From: an uncultured Acidimicrobiales bacterium
GTDB lineage: Bacteria; Actinomycetota; Acidimicrobiia; Acidimicrobiales; SZUA-35
Assembly (NCBI GenBank): GCA_937925335.1
Contig: CALEWY010000106.1
Span: 1-64,000 of the forward strand
DNA: 64,000 bases
Direction: 5' to 3'
The first letter of the stretch is position 1; every line of letters begins with the position of its first letter. Shown here one piece after another: positions 8,604-18,700 of the stretch. The position numbers and the translations under genes are program-made. The notes under the pieces are model-generated. The model saw nothing but the letters and a program-made list of their open reading frames with translations. It made no database searches and was not told the origin of the DNA.

Positions 8604-8751
8604 CATTCCCACCGCGCAACCGCAGGCTCAGCCGCAGTGCCGTTCCACCGTTCTCGTCTGCTCCTGCCAGATGATGTCGTGGCGGGTCGTGTGATCTGAT
8701 CGGCGAACTGACATGGTCCGGTGTCTGCCCGTTCCGGTAGTCTCGCCGACC

Positions 8752-9252
8752 ATGAGTTCTGACGCTGCCGCCATCGATCCAGCCGACTACCGACGAGTGC
8801 TCGGTCACTTCCCGACGGGTGTCACCGTCGTGACTGCGCTTGGTGATGACGGTCCAGTCGGTGTCGCCATCGGTTCGTTCGCTTCGATTTCGTTGGAGCC
8901 ACCGCTCGTTGGATTCTTCCTTGGCACACAATCATCGAGTGGAGCCGCCATCCAGGCAGCGGGATCGTTCTGCGTCAATGTCTTGGGTGCCGATCAGCTG
9001 GCGCTGTGTGGTGTCATGGCGTCGAAGTCAGACGACAAGTTCGCTGACGTCGACACCACGCCCGCCCCCGGATCGGGCGCTCCGATGTTGCCCGGTGTTG
9101 TGGCCGTGATCGATTGTGAGCTCGATCAAATGGTGGAGCTCGGCGACCACAACCTCATCGTCGGGCGCGTCCTCGGGCTCGACACTCCGAACGCTGACGT
9201 TGATCCGATGGTGTTCTTCACCGGCGCCTACGGCACGTTCGCTGGCTCCTGA
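8752..9252 (+). CDS. Flavin reductase family protein
   Basis: RRVLGHFPTGVTVVTAL...GVAIGSFASISLEPPLVGFFL...FCVNVLGADQ. Confidence 0.88.
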   Translation: MSSDAAAIDPADYRRVLGHFPTGVTVVTALGDDGPVGVAIGSFASISLEPPLVGFFLGTQSSSGAAIQAAGSFCVNVLGADQLALCGVMASKSDDKFADVDTTPAPGSGAPMLPGVVAVIDCELDQMVELGDHNLIVGRVLGLDTPNADVDPMVFFTGAYGTFAGS

Positions 9253-9291
9253 TTGCGCACACGCCTGCCGGCTGGTGAACGCCGCTCGCAA

Positions 9292-9969
9292 CTAGGCCGT
9301 GACCCTTGCCTGATCGAGGTCCGCCTCGGTCCCGGCAACATCGCCACGCTCGAAGTCGAGCCCGTCGACCTTCACCGATGCCCGGGATACGCGGATTCCT
9401 GACTGGGCCAACTGCGCGTAGAGATCTTCGGTCGCCGCGTCGTTGGTCGGGACGAGCGACGTCGTCGTTGAGTAAGCGATTGCCTGTGCTGCCTCGAGTC
9501 GCTGCACAACTTTGACTGCCCACCCGAGCGAGTAGGACTTGCGTGAGCGAGGCTTGTCTCGCGACAGATCGCGCCGGAGCTGGGGGAGGAGATGGTCGAG
9601 CATGAGCTCAACGTTCTCCCGCTGGCTCGTGGTGGTGTGAACGGTCGCATAGTGGCGCCGACTGATGACACCTCGAACGCCTGCACCTCCGAATAGGTTC
9701 GCAAGGCCGACGGCGAGCGTTGCTGCGCCCATCCCTGCGTTGCCCATGTGGCCCATATCGATCTCGTCGGATTCGAAGCCGCTCGCGGCGCGCAGTTCAC
9801 GTTCTTCGATCTCGAATGCCGCCATGATCTCGAGCGCCTTCGCCTCGAACGACTCGGCTTCTTCCTCGTGTTCGGTCGAAGCAGCCTTGGCGAGCATCGC
9901 CCGCACCTGCTCGACTTTCTTCGCCCGTCGCTCGCTTCCCGCCGCTGTGCTTCCAGCTGCTGTGGTCAT
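9292..9969 (-). CDS. DUF2786-like protein
   Basis: KKVEQVRAMLAKAASTEHEEEAESFEAKALEIMAAFEIEE; ATG at 9967-9969. Confidence 0.65.
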   Translation of the reverse strand: MTTAAGSTAAGSERRAKKVEQVRAMLAKAASTEHEEEAESFEAKALEIMAAFEIEERELRAASGFESDEIDMGHMGNAGMGAATLAVGLANLFGGAGVRGVISRRHYATVHTTTSQRENVELMLDHLLPQLRRDLSRDKPRSRKSYSLGWAVKVVQRLEAAQAIAYSTTTSLVPTNDAATEDLYAQLAQSGIRVSRASVKVDGLDFERGDVAGTEADLDQARVTA

Positions 9970-10034
9970 GATCTCAGTCCTGCTCGTGTTGGCGTTGTCC
10001 GGGGAAGGCGGCGCCGATTGGCGAAGACTCGACC

Positions 10035-10871
10035 CTACGACGGCGGTGAGACAGTGCAGACTTCCGCTGCAGCGGGAACGATCACGATGATCGGCTGGGA
10101 CCGACTCATCGCCGGACGTCGATCGTGTGCGTCGAGCGTGGTTCTGAGTTGCCAATGAACAGCGTTGTGGCGCCCTGCCTCAAACGTCGGTAGTGCCGTC
10201 GCACGCACGGGGAATGTGAGGGAGTTGACACCTCGGACAAGTTCGAACCTCTGCTCGCTCACCACCGTTTGTCGGACGTAGCTGCTCTCGGAACCCTCGG
10301 CTCGATCCCAACGGATCGAGCGCAGTCCAAGAGAAGCGGGGGCTGACTGGCCGTTCGTCGCGCTGACCACGAGGTTGGAGCCAAGCGCGACTGGGTCGGC
10401 GGCCGTGCTCACCACAATTGCATCGAGCGGCTTCGTCGCTGCCCTCCTCCCATGCTCATCGAGCCTGGCGTGCCACGCACGGGTGAGCCGGCCACGTTCA
10501 GCATCCGACAACAACTGCCCATCCGTGGGAACGTCGATTGTGATGTTCACCTCACAGCCAATCTGGCTGATCGCCCGAGTTCGGCGGGCGAGCAGCGAGT
10601 AGCCGTTAGCGGCCCGGCCATCTCCGACGGAGGGGATGAGGTCGATCGGTGCGGTCAGTGCAAAGCGCAGGCTCGAGCCGGCCTCAAGTCGCTCGACGGA
10701 CTCGGTGTATCGAGCGACCTCTCTCGAGCCTTGCTGGAGGATGACCTCAATCGTGTTGTGCTCAATCGTCTTCTTCGCAATGAGCGTGCCGGTGATCGTG
10801 TCGCCAGCTCTGACGCGCGCGGCATCTGGTTCGATCACGAACGCTCCGTACATATGAGCTGATTCGACCAC
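10035..10871 (-). CDS. Arrestin-like beta-sandwich protein, hypothetical
   Basis: DAARVRAGDTITGTLIAKKTIEHNTIEVILQQ...LRFALTAPIDLIPSV. Confidence 0.5.
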   Translation of the reverse strand: MVESAHMYGAFVIEPDAARVRAGDTITGTLIAKKTIEHNTIEVILQQGSREVARYTESVERLEAGSSLRFALTAPIDLIPSVGDGRAANGYSLLARRTRAISQIGCEVNITIDVPTDGQLLSDAERGRLTRAWHARLDEHGRRAATKPLDAIVVSTAADPVALGSNLVVSATNGQSAPASLGLRSIRWDRAEGSESSYVRQTVVSEQRFELVRGVNSLTFPVRATALPTFEAGRHNAVHWQLRTTLDAHDRRPAMSRSQPIIVIVPAAAEVCTVSPPS

Positions 10872-10919
10872 TTCTCGCCGCTGCTTGAGCGGCCGCTGTC
10901 GAGTCGCGGGAAACTTGAT

Positions 10920-10948
10920 AGGTGAACGCGCCTAATCGGCGTTCACCT
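10920..10948. repeat. Inverted repeat AGGTGAACGC-N9-GCGTTCACCT
   Basis: 10-bp perfect arms in the intergenic gap upstream of two divergent genes. Confidence 0.6.
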
Positions 10949-11094
10949 CTATTCAAGGGTGCTCCGGCTGTGGTGGACTGCCCTCAAGCGAGTGCGTGCT
11001 CGCTGCCCGCGTGGAGGCAGGCCTAGGCGATGGCGGAGTCCCAGTTGTATTTCGTAATTCAGTCGTTTGATCTCGGAGACATGGCGGTGTCTCG

Positions 11095-12021
11095 ATGACG
11101 GCAATCACTTCTCGACCAAGTCGAACGGTCACGAACGTCCGTGTTTCTCCCATCTGGGGAGCGATCACCGTTCTGTCGATCATCGCTCTTGGTTTGTTGG
11201 CGCCGAGCGCGCTTTGGCTCCTCGCCTTCATCGGCGTGATCGTTCTGTTCCACGAAGGTGGCCACTTGGTTGCCGCTCGTAAGTCGGGCATGGAACCCAC
11301 CGAGTACTTCTGGGGATTTGGTCCCGAGATCGTTGGCTTCGATGTCAACGGCTGCCGATACGGCCTGAAGGCCATCTTCCTTGGCGGCTACGTGAAGCTG
11401 CACGGCATGACGCCGACGTCGGTCCTTCCCGACGGTGTCTCCGAAGCGGGCACGTATCGGGCAGCCAGTCACCGAGGTCGGCTCGCAACGATTCTCGCCG
11501 GTCCGTTCACCAACCTGGCGATGGCGGTTGGCGCCTTCTTCCTCGCCGAGATGATCGAGGGCAACACGCTCATCGGCTCGACGACCGCTGCGTTCGAGTG
11601 GGTGTGGTTCGTCATCGCATCGACTGGCGAGGCGCTTTGGCAACTGGTTTCCCAGTTCAAGCCATACCTCGGCGCCCTGTTCGACTCGTCGACCGAAGCA
11701 CCCGTTCGGTTCATGTCGCCCGTCTCGCAGGCCACGACGACCGGAACCGTTGTCGAGCTCGGCTTCGTCACGTCGCTTCGTTGGTTTGCAATCCTCTCCG
11801 CGGCCATCGGCATCGTGAACCTTCTTCCGCTGCCACCGCTCGACGGTGCGCACGCACTCGTGGCCGCAAGTGAGCGAGTCGTGCAGTTCTTCACGAAGGA
11901 CCGCTCACGCACGGTCGACGTTCGCCGCCTCGAGCCCCTCGCCTACATCACCATCGGTTTCCTGGTGATCTTGTCGGTGACCGCACTCGTCTTCGACGTG
12001 CGCGATCTCATCGCCGCCTGA
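11095..12021 (+). CDS. Site-2 protease family M50 metalloprotease
   Basis: VLFHEGGHLVAARKSG, GLKAIFLGGYVKLHG, ILAGPFTNLAMA, LLPLPPLDGAHAL. Confidence 0.9.
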   Translation: MTAITSRPSRTVTNVRVSPIWGAITVLSIIALGLLAPSALWLLAFIGVIVLFHEGGHLVAARKSGMEPTEYFWGFGPEIVGFDVNGCRYGLKAIFLGGYVKLHGMTPTSVLPDGVSEAGTYRAASHRGRLATILAGPFTNLAMAVGAFFLAEMIEGNTLIGSTTAAFEWVWFVIASTGEALWQLVSQFKPYLGALFDSSTEAPVRFMSPVSQATTTGTVVELGFVTSLRWFAILSAAIGIVNLLPLPPLDGAHALVAASERVVQFFTKDRSRTVDVRRLEPLAYITIGFLVILSVTALVFDVRDLIAA

Positions 12022-12105
12022 CCGCTTCGATCGTCACCGGAGCCCGAGGTTCGTCGATGCCGCGGCTTTCTCTGACGAAGCCGCCCGCCGGTAGGGTCTG
12101 GCGCC

Positions 12106-12624
12106 ATGCCTATCTACGCACTCGGCGATCTCGAACCCCAGATTCACCCGGACGCATTCGTCCATCCAGATGCGGTTGTCATCGGTGATGTTCGGATTGG
12201 TGCTGGTTCGTCGATCTGGCCCTGTGCGGTCTTGCGAGGCGACGGCGGCTACATCTCCATCGGGGAGCGAACCTCGATTCAAGACGGCTCCGTCCTCCAC
12301 ACAACACCGGAAGATCCAACGACGGTTGGCAACGACTGCCTCGTCGGCCACATCGTTCACCTCGAGGGATGCACACTCGAAGATGGTGCCTTTGTCGGCA
12401 ACGGTGCGATCGTGCTGCACCGCGTGATCGTTCGCTCGGGTGCGCTGGTTGGTGCCAACGCGGTCGTGAACAACGACATGGAAGTCCCGAGCGGAGCGAT
12501 GGCGCTCGGCATCCCCGCCAAGATCCGCCCCGATTCAGTGCCCGAGGGCATGATCAAGTTTGGCGTCGACGCCTACATCGAGCGAGCCCAGTTCTTCAAG
12601 AAGAACCTTCGCCGCATCGACTGA
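12106..12624 (+). CDS. Gamma carbonic anhydrase family protein
   Basis: Left-handed beta-helix hexapeptides: SSIWPCAVLRGDGGYISIGERTSIQDGSVLH...NDCLVGHIVHLEGCTLEDGAFVGNGAIVL. Confidence 0.9.
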   Translation: MPIYALGDLEPQIHPDAFVHPDAVVIGDVRIGAGSSIWPCAVLRGDGGYISIGERTSIQDGSVLHTTPEDPTTVGNDCLVGHIVHLEGCTLEDGAFVGNGAIVLHRVIVRSGALVGANAVVNNDMEVPSGAMALGIPAKIRPDSVPEGMIKFGVDAYIERAQFFKKNLRRID

Positions 12625-12804
12625 CCAACAGCGTCGAGCGTCTGCCCAACCAGTGTGCGCTGGGTTGCCGAGGCGCGATTGGGCGCCCGCAAACGTGCTG
12701 GCTGGCTCCACCGTCGTCGACGAGCGCTACGGTTTCTGTCGTGGCTGAACTCTTGAGTCGTGCATTGTTGAAGCGACTCGAGTCGGAGCAACGACGAGGA
12801 CGAT

Positions 12805-14166
12805 GTGGCCAAGCCTGAAAGCGGTCTGACGGGCGACGTTCTCCGCAACATGTCGCTGGCCATGGGGGAGCCCGACTGGATGCTCGACCTGCGTCTGCAA
12901 TCTCTCAGCGATCTCGACCAGCGTTCTGACGTCACATGGAGTCGTGAGGCGCACCACAGCTTCGCTGGCGACCCGTTTCCGCGCAGCGAAGCCGGCGATG
13001 GCGTCGGTGCGACCGGGGACGAACTTCTGGGTGTGATCAACGGCGCGTTCGAGAGGGCCACGAACACAGAGTTCGAGCGCACCGATCGTTCTGAGCGCGC
13101 CGATCGTGACGTTGACGTTGGCATCGCCGAGTCAGCGTCTGATTCCGAGGTCGCCTTACATCGCAACCGCGAAGAGCTTGAGCGACAGGGCGTGCTGTTT
13201 ACCGACATGGCCACGGCCCTTCGTGAACATCCAGATCTCGTCAAGCCCTACTTCGGGACGATCGTGCAGCCGAACGACAGCACGTTCTCATTGCTGAATA
13301 CTTCTGGCTGGTCTGGCGGCGTGTTCATCTACGTGCCGCCCGGCGTTGAAGTCGACATGCCGTTGCAGACCTCATATGGCGTTGACGCCGAGAAGGGTCA
13401 GTTCGAGCGCACCCTCGTCGTTGCTGATGAGGGTGCGAAGGTGAGCTACATCGAGGGTTGCTCCGCTCCGATCTATACCGCTGACTCGTTGCGCTCGTCG
13501 GTGGTTGAAGTGGTCGTGAAGCCGGGCGCACACGTCACCTACGCGACGATTCAGAACTGGTCATCGAACGTTTTCAACCTCGTGGCGAAGGGCGCCAACG
13601 TCGAGGCCGAGGGCAACATGACGTGGATCGACGGCAACATCGGCAGCCGTCACACCATGAAGTATCCGGCGATTCGTCTCGTTGGGCCGAAGGCGACCGG
13701 TGAGGTTCATTCCGTGGCCTACGCCGGAAGAGGCCAGTATCAGGACACCGGAGCGAACGTGATCCACGCCGCTCCGGAGACCTCGTCGACGATCGTCTCG
13801 CGTTCGATCGCAAAGGACGGCGGGCACTCGAACTACCGAAGCCTCGTTCGAGTCGAAGCCGGCGCCACGAGCTGCGAAAGCCATGTTCGGTGTGATGCGT
13901 TGGTCCTCGACGATGCATCCGTCGCTGAAGCGCACCCCTTCGAAGAACTCAGCGAGCCCACTGCGAACCTCCGTCATGAGGCGACCGTGTCAACGGTTGG
14001 CGACGACCAGCTCTTCTACCTCATGAGTCGAGGACTCTCGGAGGAGCAGGCCATCGCCATGGTCGTGAACGGGTTCGTCCAACCTGTGACCGCCATGCTC
14101 CCCATCGAGTACAGCGTCGAGTTGAGTCGCTTGATCGAGCTCCAAATCGACGGCTCGGTCGGCTAG
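12805..14166 (+). CDS. SufB-like Fe-S scaffold protein
   Basis: SGWSGGVFIYVPPGVEVDMPLQ, YIEGCSAPIYTADSLRSSVVEVVVKPGAHVTYATIQNWSSNVFNL, DDQLFYLMSRGLSEEQAIAMVVNGFV. Confidence 0.88.
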   Translation: MAKPESGLTGDVLRNMSLAMGEPDWMLDLRLQSLSDLDQRSDVTWSREAHHSFAGDPFPRSEAGDGVGATGDELLGVINGAFERATNTEFERTDRSERADRDVDVGIAESASDSEVALHRNREELERQGVLFTDMATALREHPDLVKPYFGTIVQPNDSTFSLLNTSGWSGGVFIYVPPGVEVDMPLQTSYGVDAEKGQFERTLVVADEGAKVSYIEGCSAPIYTADSLRSSVVEVVVKPGAHVTYATIQNWSSNVFNLVAKGANVEAEGNMTWIDGNIGSRHTMKYPAIRLVGPKATGEVHSVAYAGRGQYQDTGANVIHAAPETSSTIVSRSIAKDGGHSNYRSLVRVEAGATSCESHVRCDALVLDDASVAEAHPFEELSEPTANLRHEATVSTVGDDQLFYLMSRGLSEEQAIAMVVNGFVQPVTAMLPIEYSVELSRLIELQIDGSVG

Positions 14167-14184
14167 CAGGTTGCTGAAAACGAG

Positions 14185-14213
14185 AACGGCCCCTGGCGAA
14201 GCCAGGGGCCGTT
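14185..14213. terminator. Hairpin AACGGCCCCTGGC-GAA-GCCAGGGGCCGTT between convergent genes
   Basis: 13-bp perfect stem between the sufB-like gene (+) and the small gene at 14236 (-). Confidence 0.8.
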
Positions 14214-14235
14214 TCAGAGCGTTTGCTCGGCGGTG

Positions 14236-14433
14236 TTACTCGCCGCCGCCCGGGAGCTTGTCGGTGAGACCGTCGAGCTTGTCGCCGTGCTCGTCGAGCA
14301 TCTCGCTGGCCTTGTCACCAAGACCACCGGGGAGCTTGTCGCCGTGCTCGGCAACTGCGTCCTTGGCCTTGTCGGCGAGTCCGCCGAGGTCGGCGCCCTC
14401 AGCCATGTCTTTTGCCTTGTCGAAGATGCCCAT
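14236..14433 (-). CDS. Small antitoxin/CsbD-like charged helical protein
   Basis: MGIFDKAKDMAEGADLGGLADKAKDAVAEHGDKLPGGLGDKASEMLDEHGDKLDGLTDKLPGGGE. Confidence 0.65.
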   Translation of the reverse strand: MGIFDKAKDMAEGADLGGLADKAKDAVAEHGDKLPGGLGDKASEMLDEHGDKLDGLTDKLPGGGE

Positions 14434-14685
14434 TTTGGAGCTCCTTGTTTTCTTTGTTTGGGGTGTTCAGGGGTTATGACGCCGGATCGTGGAGATTTGT
14501 CGCGACAAATCTGCAAGATCGTGCGACTGTCAAGGGGAGAGCATGGGCAATACACCCTGCTTGAACCTTGTGTGACAAACTACACAAAAGAACCCGGAGA
14601 GTGGCGACGCTCCCAGGCCCCAGCTGGCCTTTCCCTTGCTGGGACCGATCTGGTTCCGCCACCTCCTCCGACAACCGAGGAGCAC

Positions 14686-15780
14686 ATGGACGTCTTACGG
14701 AAGGCCGACCGGCGAGTTCTCTGGTGGGCGATCGCAGCCTTCGTTCTGCTGTGGTTACTCGGCGCGTTCTGGGTGATGCACGGGGTTGAAGACCCGCTCA
14801 CCGAACGAGCACAAGGAATCGATTCGTTTGAAGCAGTCGACGGAGCAACGATCGAGTTCAACGGCCGCGATGGCTATCTCGCCGTTCCTGAAGGCACGGC
14901 AAACGCTGAACAGATCGCATCCGACATTGCCGACATCCGCGGAGTCCGCGATGTCGAGATCGAAGTTCTCGGAGCAGCAACCGGGCAGATGGACGAGGTC
15001 GAGGAGCCACCAACGACTCAGGCCCTCGACCCTGAGCCAGAAGAAGCAGTGGTCGAATCCACTCCTGCGGTCTTCGGCGTGACGTGGGACGAAGCCGGTG
15101 CAACACAGAGCGGTGATGCACCGGACGACCTGAGCGGTGCTGTCGCTGCCCTCGGTGTGGCTTCACCGCTCACCGGGTCCGACCTCACCGTTGGACCGGC
15201 GGTTGATCCAACGCTGTCGGCACTGGCGCCGCTCATCGGTACGGACCTGCAAACAGGCAGTGTCGATGTCGACGACGGAACAGTTGTGATCCGAGGCACC
15301 GCCGCAGATCAAGCGGCGTTCGATCGGGCGACCGAGGCGCTGGCTGATGTTGACGCCACCGTCGAACTCGACATTGCTGCTCCACCGGAGGACGACGGAG
15401 CTCTCGAGGCAGACTCCGCCCAGACGGCATTCGACGAACTGTTGGCACTCGACAAGATCGAGTTCGTCACTGCGACGTCGATCCCGACCGATGCGACCGA
15501 GACGATCATCGACGAAGTCGCCGCAACGCTGACCGAGTTCCCGGACGTTTCCGTTGTGATCACCGGTCACACCGATGCGCAGGGCCCCGAACCGGCGAAT
15601 CAGCTCCTGAGCGAACAGCGAGCACAAGCCGTCGTTGACGGTCTCGTCGCACGGGGCATCGATCCCGCACGACTGCAAGCGAGCGGTAAGGGCGAAACCG
15701 AACCGATCGAAACGAATGACACCCCAGAAGGTCGGCAGAGCAATCGCCGAGTGGAAATCGACGTTGAGGAGAATGGCTGA
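14686..15780 (+). CDS. Membrane-anchored OmpA-family peptidoglycan-binding protein
   Basis: N-terminal TM LWWAIAAFVLLWLLGAFWVM; OmpA core VSVVITGHTDAQGPEPANQLLSEQRAQAVVDGLVARGIDPARLQASGKGETEPIETNDTPEGRQSNRRVEI. Confidence 0.88.
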   Translation: MDVLRKADRRVLWWAIAAFVLLWLLGAFWVMHGVEDPLTERAQGIDSFEAVDGATIEFNGRDGYLAVPEGTANAEQIASDIADIRGVRDVEIEVLGAATGQMDEVEEPPTTQALDPEPEEAVVESTPAVFGVTWDEAGATQSGDAPDDLSGAVAALGVASPLTGSDLTVGPAVDPTLSALAPLIGTDLQTGSVDVDDGTVVIRGTAADQAAFDRATEALADVDATVELDIAAPPEDDGALEADSAQTAFDELLALDKIEFVTATSIPTDATETIIDEVAATLTEFPDVSVVITGHTDAQGPEPANQLLSEQRAQAVVDGLVARGIDPARLQASGKGETEPIETNDTPEGRQSNRRVEIDVEENG

Positions 15781-18700
15781 TGAGTTGGTTCCCGGACATG
15801 TTTTGGTTGTTTGGCGAATGGTGGCTGTGGATGCTCTTGCCGTTGTTGGCGGGCCTTGCCATCGGCTGGTGGTTCTGGCGCCGTCCATGGCGTCTCGGTC
15901 TTGCCGACCACGAAACGCAGATCACGGGCTTGCGCCACGAGCAAGCTGGGTTGCGGTTTGATCTCGACGAAGCGCGTACGCAGCTCGGCGAGCGCGACAG
16001 TTCGATCCTGGCACTCAACGGTCAGGTCGGAGAGTTGCAAACGACGAAGACCTCGTTGATGGATGTGCGCGGCGAGCGCGATCAGATGTCGGCTCGTATC
16101 GGTGAGCTGGAAGGTGATCTGACCGCTCGCGAATCTGCTGCATCGGCGCTTGAACGCGACCTTGCAGGCGTGCGGACGAACCTTTCGACGACGGAGAGCG
16201 AACTCGTTGGCAGCCGCGAACGAGCTGATGGGCTGGCAGCTGAGCTCGCCGGAGCGCAGGATCGCATCGGCGTGCTCGAGGGAGAGCTCAACGGCGCCAA
16301 CGCTCGAGTTGGAAGGCTTGAAACCGAACTGGGCGATGCTCGTTCTCACGCTGGTCAACTCGAGGGTGAGTTGTCTGGTCGGAATGCGGAGTTTGGTGAG
16401 TTGCAGGGCTTGATGGGCTCGACGACGCAGCGTTCGGGTGAGCTCGAAAATGAACTTGCTGGCGCTCACGAGCGAACTGCGGCTGTTCAGTCAGAACTCG
16501 ACGGATTGCGAGCTTCGTCGGCCGAGCTCGAGTCGACCGTGAACGACCTACGTTCCGGTTTGGCTGAGCGTGAAGGTCGGATTGCTGAGTTGGAGTCCGA
16601 AGCTGCCGTGCTCGGGACCGAGGTCATCGATCTGCGCTCGAGCGTTGATGAGCGTTCGCAGCGGGCGAGTGCGTTGCAGTCAGAGCTCGCCGGAAGAGAC
16701 GCACGAATCAGCGAACTCGAAGGCGCTGCTGCTGGGCTCCAGAGTGATGTCGATTCGAACGTCGAGCGAGCTGCGATTCTCGAGCGGAACTTCTCCGGGA
16801 GCCAGGGTCGAATCAGCGAGCTGGAGAACGAACTCGCCGGCAGCGGCACCCGTATCGGTGAGCTCGAAGGAGAGCTCGCCGCCCGAAACGGCCGCATCGG
16901 TGAGCTCGAAGGTGAGTTGTCAGGGCGTGATGGCCGGATTGGTGAGCTTGAAGGTGAGTTGTCCGGGCGTGATGCGCGGATTGGTGAGTTGCAGGGCCTG
17001 GTCGGCACCTCTGACCAACGAAGCTCTGAACTCGAGGCAGAGCTCTCGACTGCATCGAGCCGCATCGGCGAACTCGAGATTGCACTCACGACCACTCGTT
17101 CTCAAGTCACCAGCCTCGAAGACGACATATCCGGGCGAGACGGTCGGATCGTTGAGCTGGAAGGTCAGCTCAGTCGTATCGATGAGCTCGAAGGTGAGCT
17201 GGCCGGACGCAACGGCAGAGTCGACGAGCTTGAGAACGAGCTTGCTGGCCGTTCGAGTCGGGTCGGCGAGCTTGAAGGTGAACTTGCCGGCAGTAGCGGA
17301 CGGATCGCTGAGCTCGAAGGTCAGCTCGGCCGCATCGGTGAATTGGAGACCGAGCTTGCTGGTCGTTCGAGTCGAGTTGCTGAGCTCGAAGGTCAGCTCG
17401 GCCGCATCGGTGAGCTGGAGAACGAGCTTGATGGTCGTTCGAGTCGAGTTGCTGAACTTGAGGGTCAGCTCGGCCGCATCGGTGAATTGGAAGCCGAGTT
17501 GGTCGGTCGATCGAGTCAGGTTGCCGAGCTGGAGAGCGAACTCGCCGGCAGTAGTCATCAGGTCGGCGAACTCCAACGTCTCGTCGGGTCGGCAGACCAA
17601 CGGGCAACCAAACTCGACGGGGAGTTGGCGAACGCCTCCAACAGAGTGTCCGAGCTCGAAGGCGCACTCGCCGAGGCAACAAACCGCGCCGGTGATCTGC
17701 AAGGTCGGATCGAAACGGGTGACGGTCGAATCGAAGAACTCGAACGCGTGCTTGCAGCGCGTAATGGTCGGATTGGTGAGCTCGAAAACCTCGCCAACCG
17801 GATCCCTGGTTTCGAAGCCGATCTCGCCGGCCGTGACGGACGCATCGCTGAACTGGAGGGCGAGCTCGATGGGCGTTCGGCCCAGATCGGCGAGCTTGAG
17901 GCTGAGGTCTCGAACATCGCCGGGTTACAGAGCAACATGGCGAGCCTCGAGGGTCGGATTATCGAGCGTGACTCTGAGCTTGCTGCACTGCGGGCTCAGC
18001 TCGCCGAAGCAGAGGCTCGTCCGGCCTTCGAACCCCTCGTTGGTGACGGGCAACCGGACAACGATGCGTTCGCTCGTCGACTCGCTCTCGTCCGAGCAGA
18101 CCGAGACCTCGGCTACACCGACGATCTCAAGTTGATCAAGGGCGTCGGACCGAAGATGGAGGAGCTACTGAACAACAACGGCCTCGAGACCTTCTACGAA
18201 GTGGCGTTGCTCGACGCCGATGCTGTGGAAGCCCTCGAAGGTCGCCTCGATGCATTCCCCGGCCGCATCGTGCGAGACGAATGGGTCCCACAGGCCGCCG
18301 GCCTCCACGGGGTCCATCACGGCGAGGACATTGCCGATCAAGTCACCATCGCCCCGTCGGCTGAACGCCAGGCGCTTGCCGAGGCGGGTCATGCCGACTT
18401 CTTCGAGGCTCGGATGGCCTCGATCTCGTCGGATCGCGATCTCGACTACACCGATGATCTCAAGTTGATCAAGGGTGTTGGGCCGAAGTTGGAAGGTGTG
18501 CTGCACGACAACGGGCTCACGACCTTCTTCCAGGTTGCGATGCTCGACGACGCAGCGGTGGACGACCTCGAAGAACGCATCGACACGTTCCCTGGGCGAG
18601 TGCGTCGTGACGACTGGGTGCCACAGGCCGGCCGGCTGCACGGCACACATCACGACGAGGACATCGAAGCGGATGTTGTCATCCCGTGGTTTGCTGGCGA

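Noticed and set aside
16570-18135. 521-aa plus ORF and 16920..17702 minus ORF within the coiled-coil gene
   Set aside because: Alternate-frame readthrough of the repeat region; repeats keep shadow frames open.
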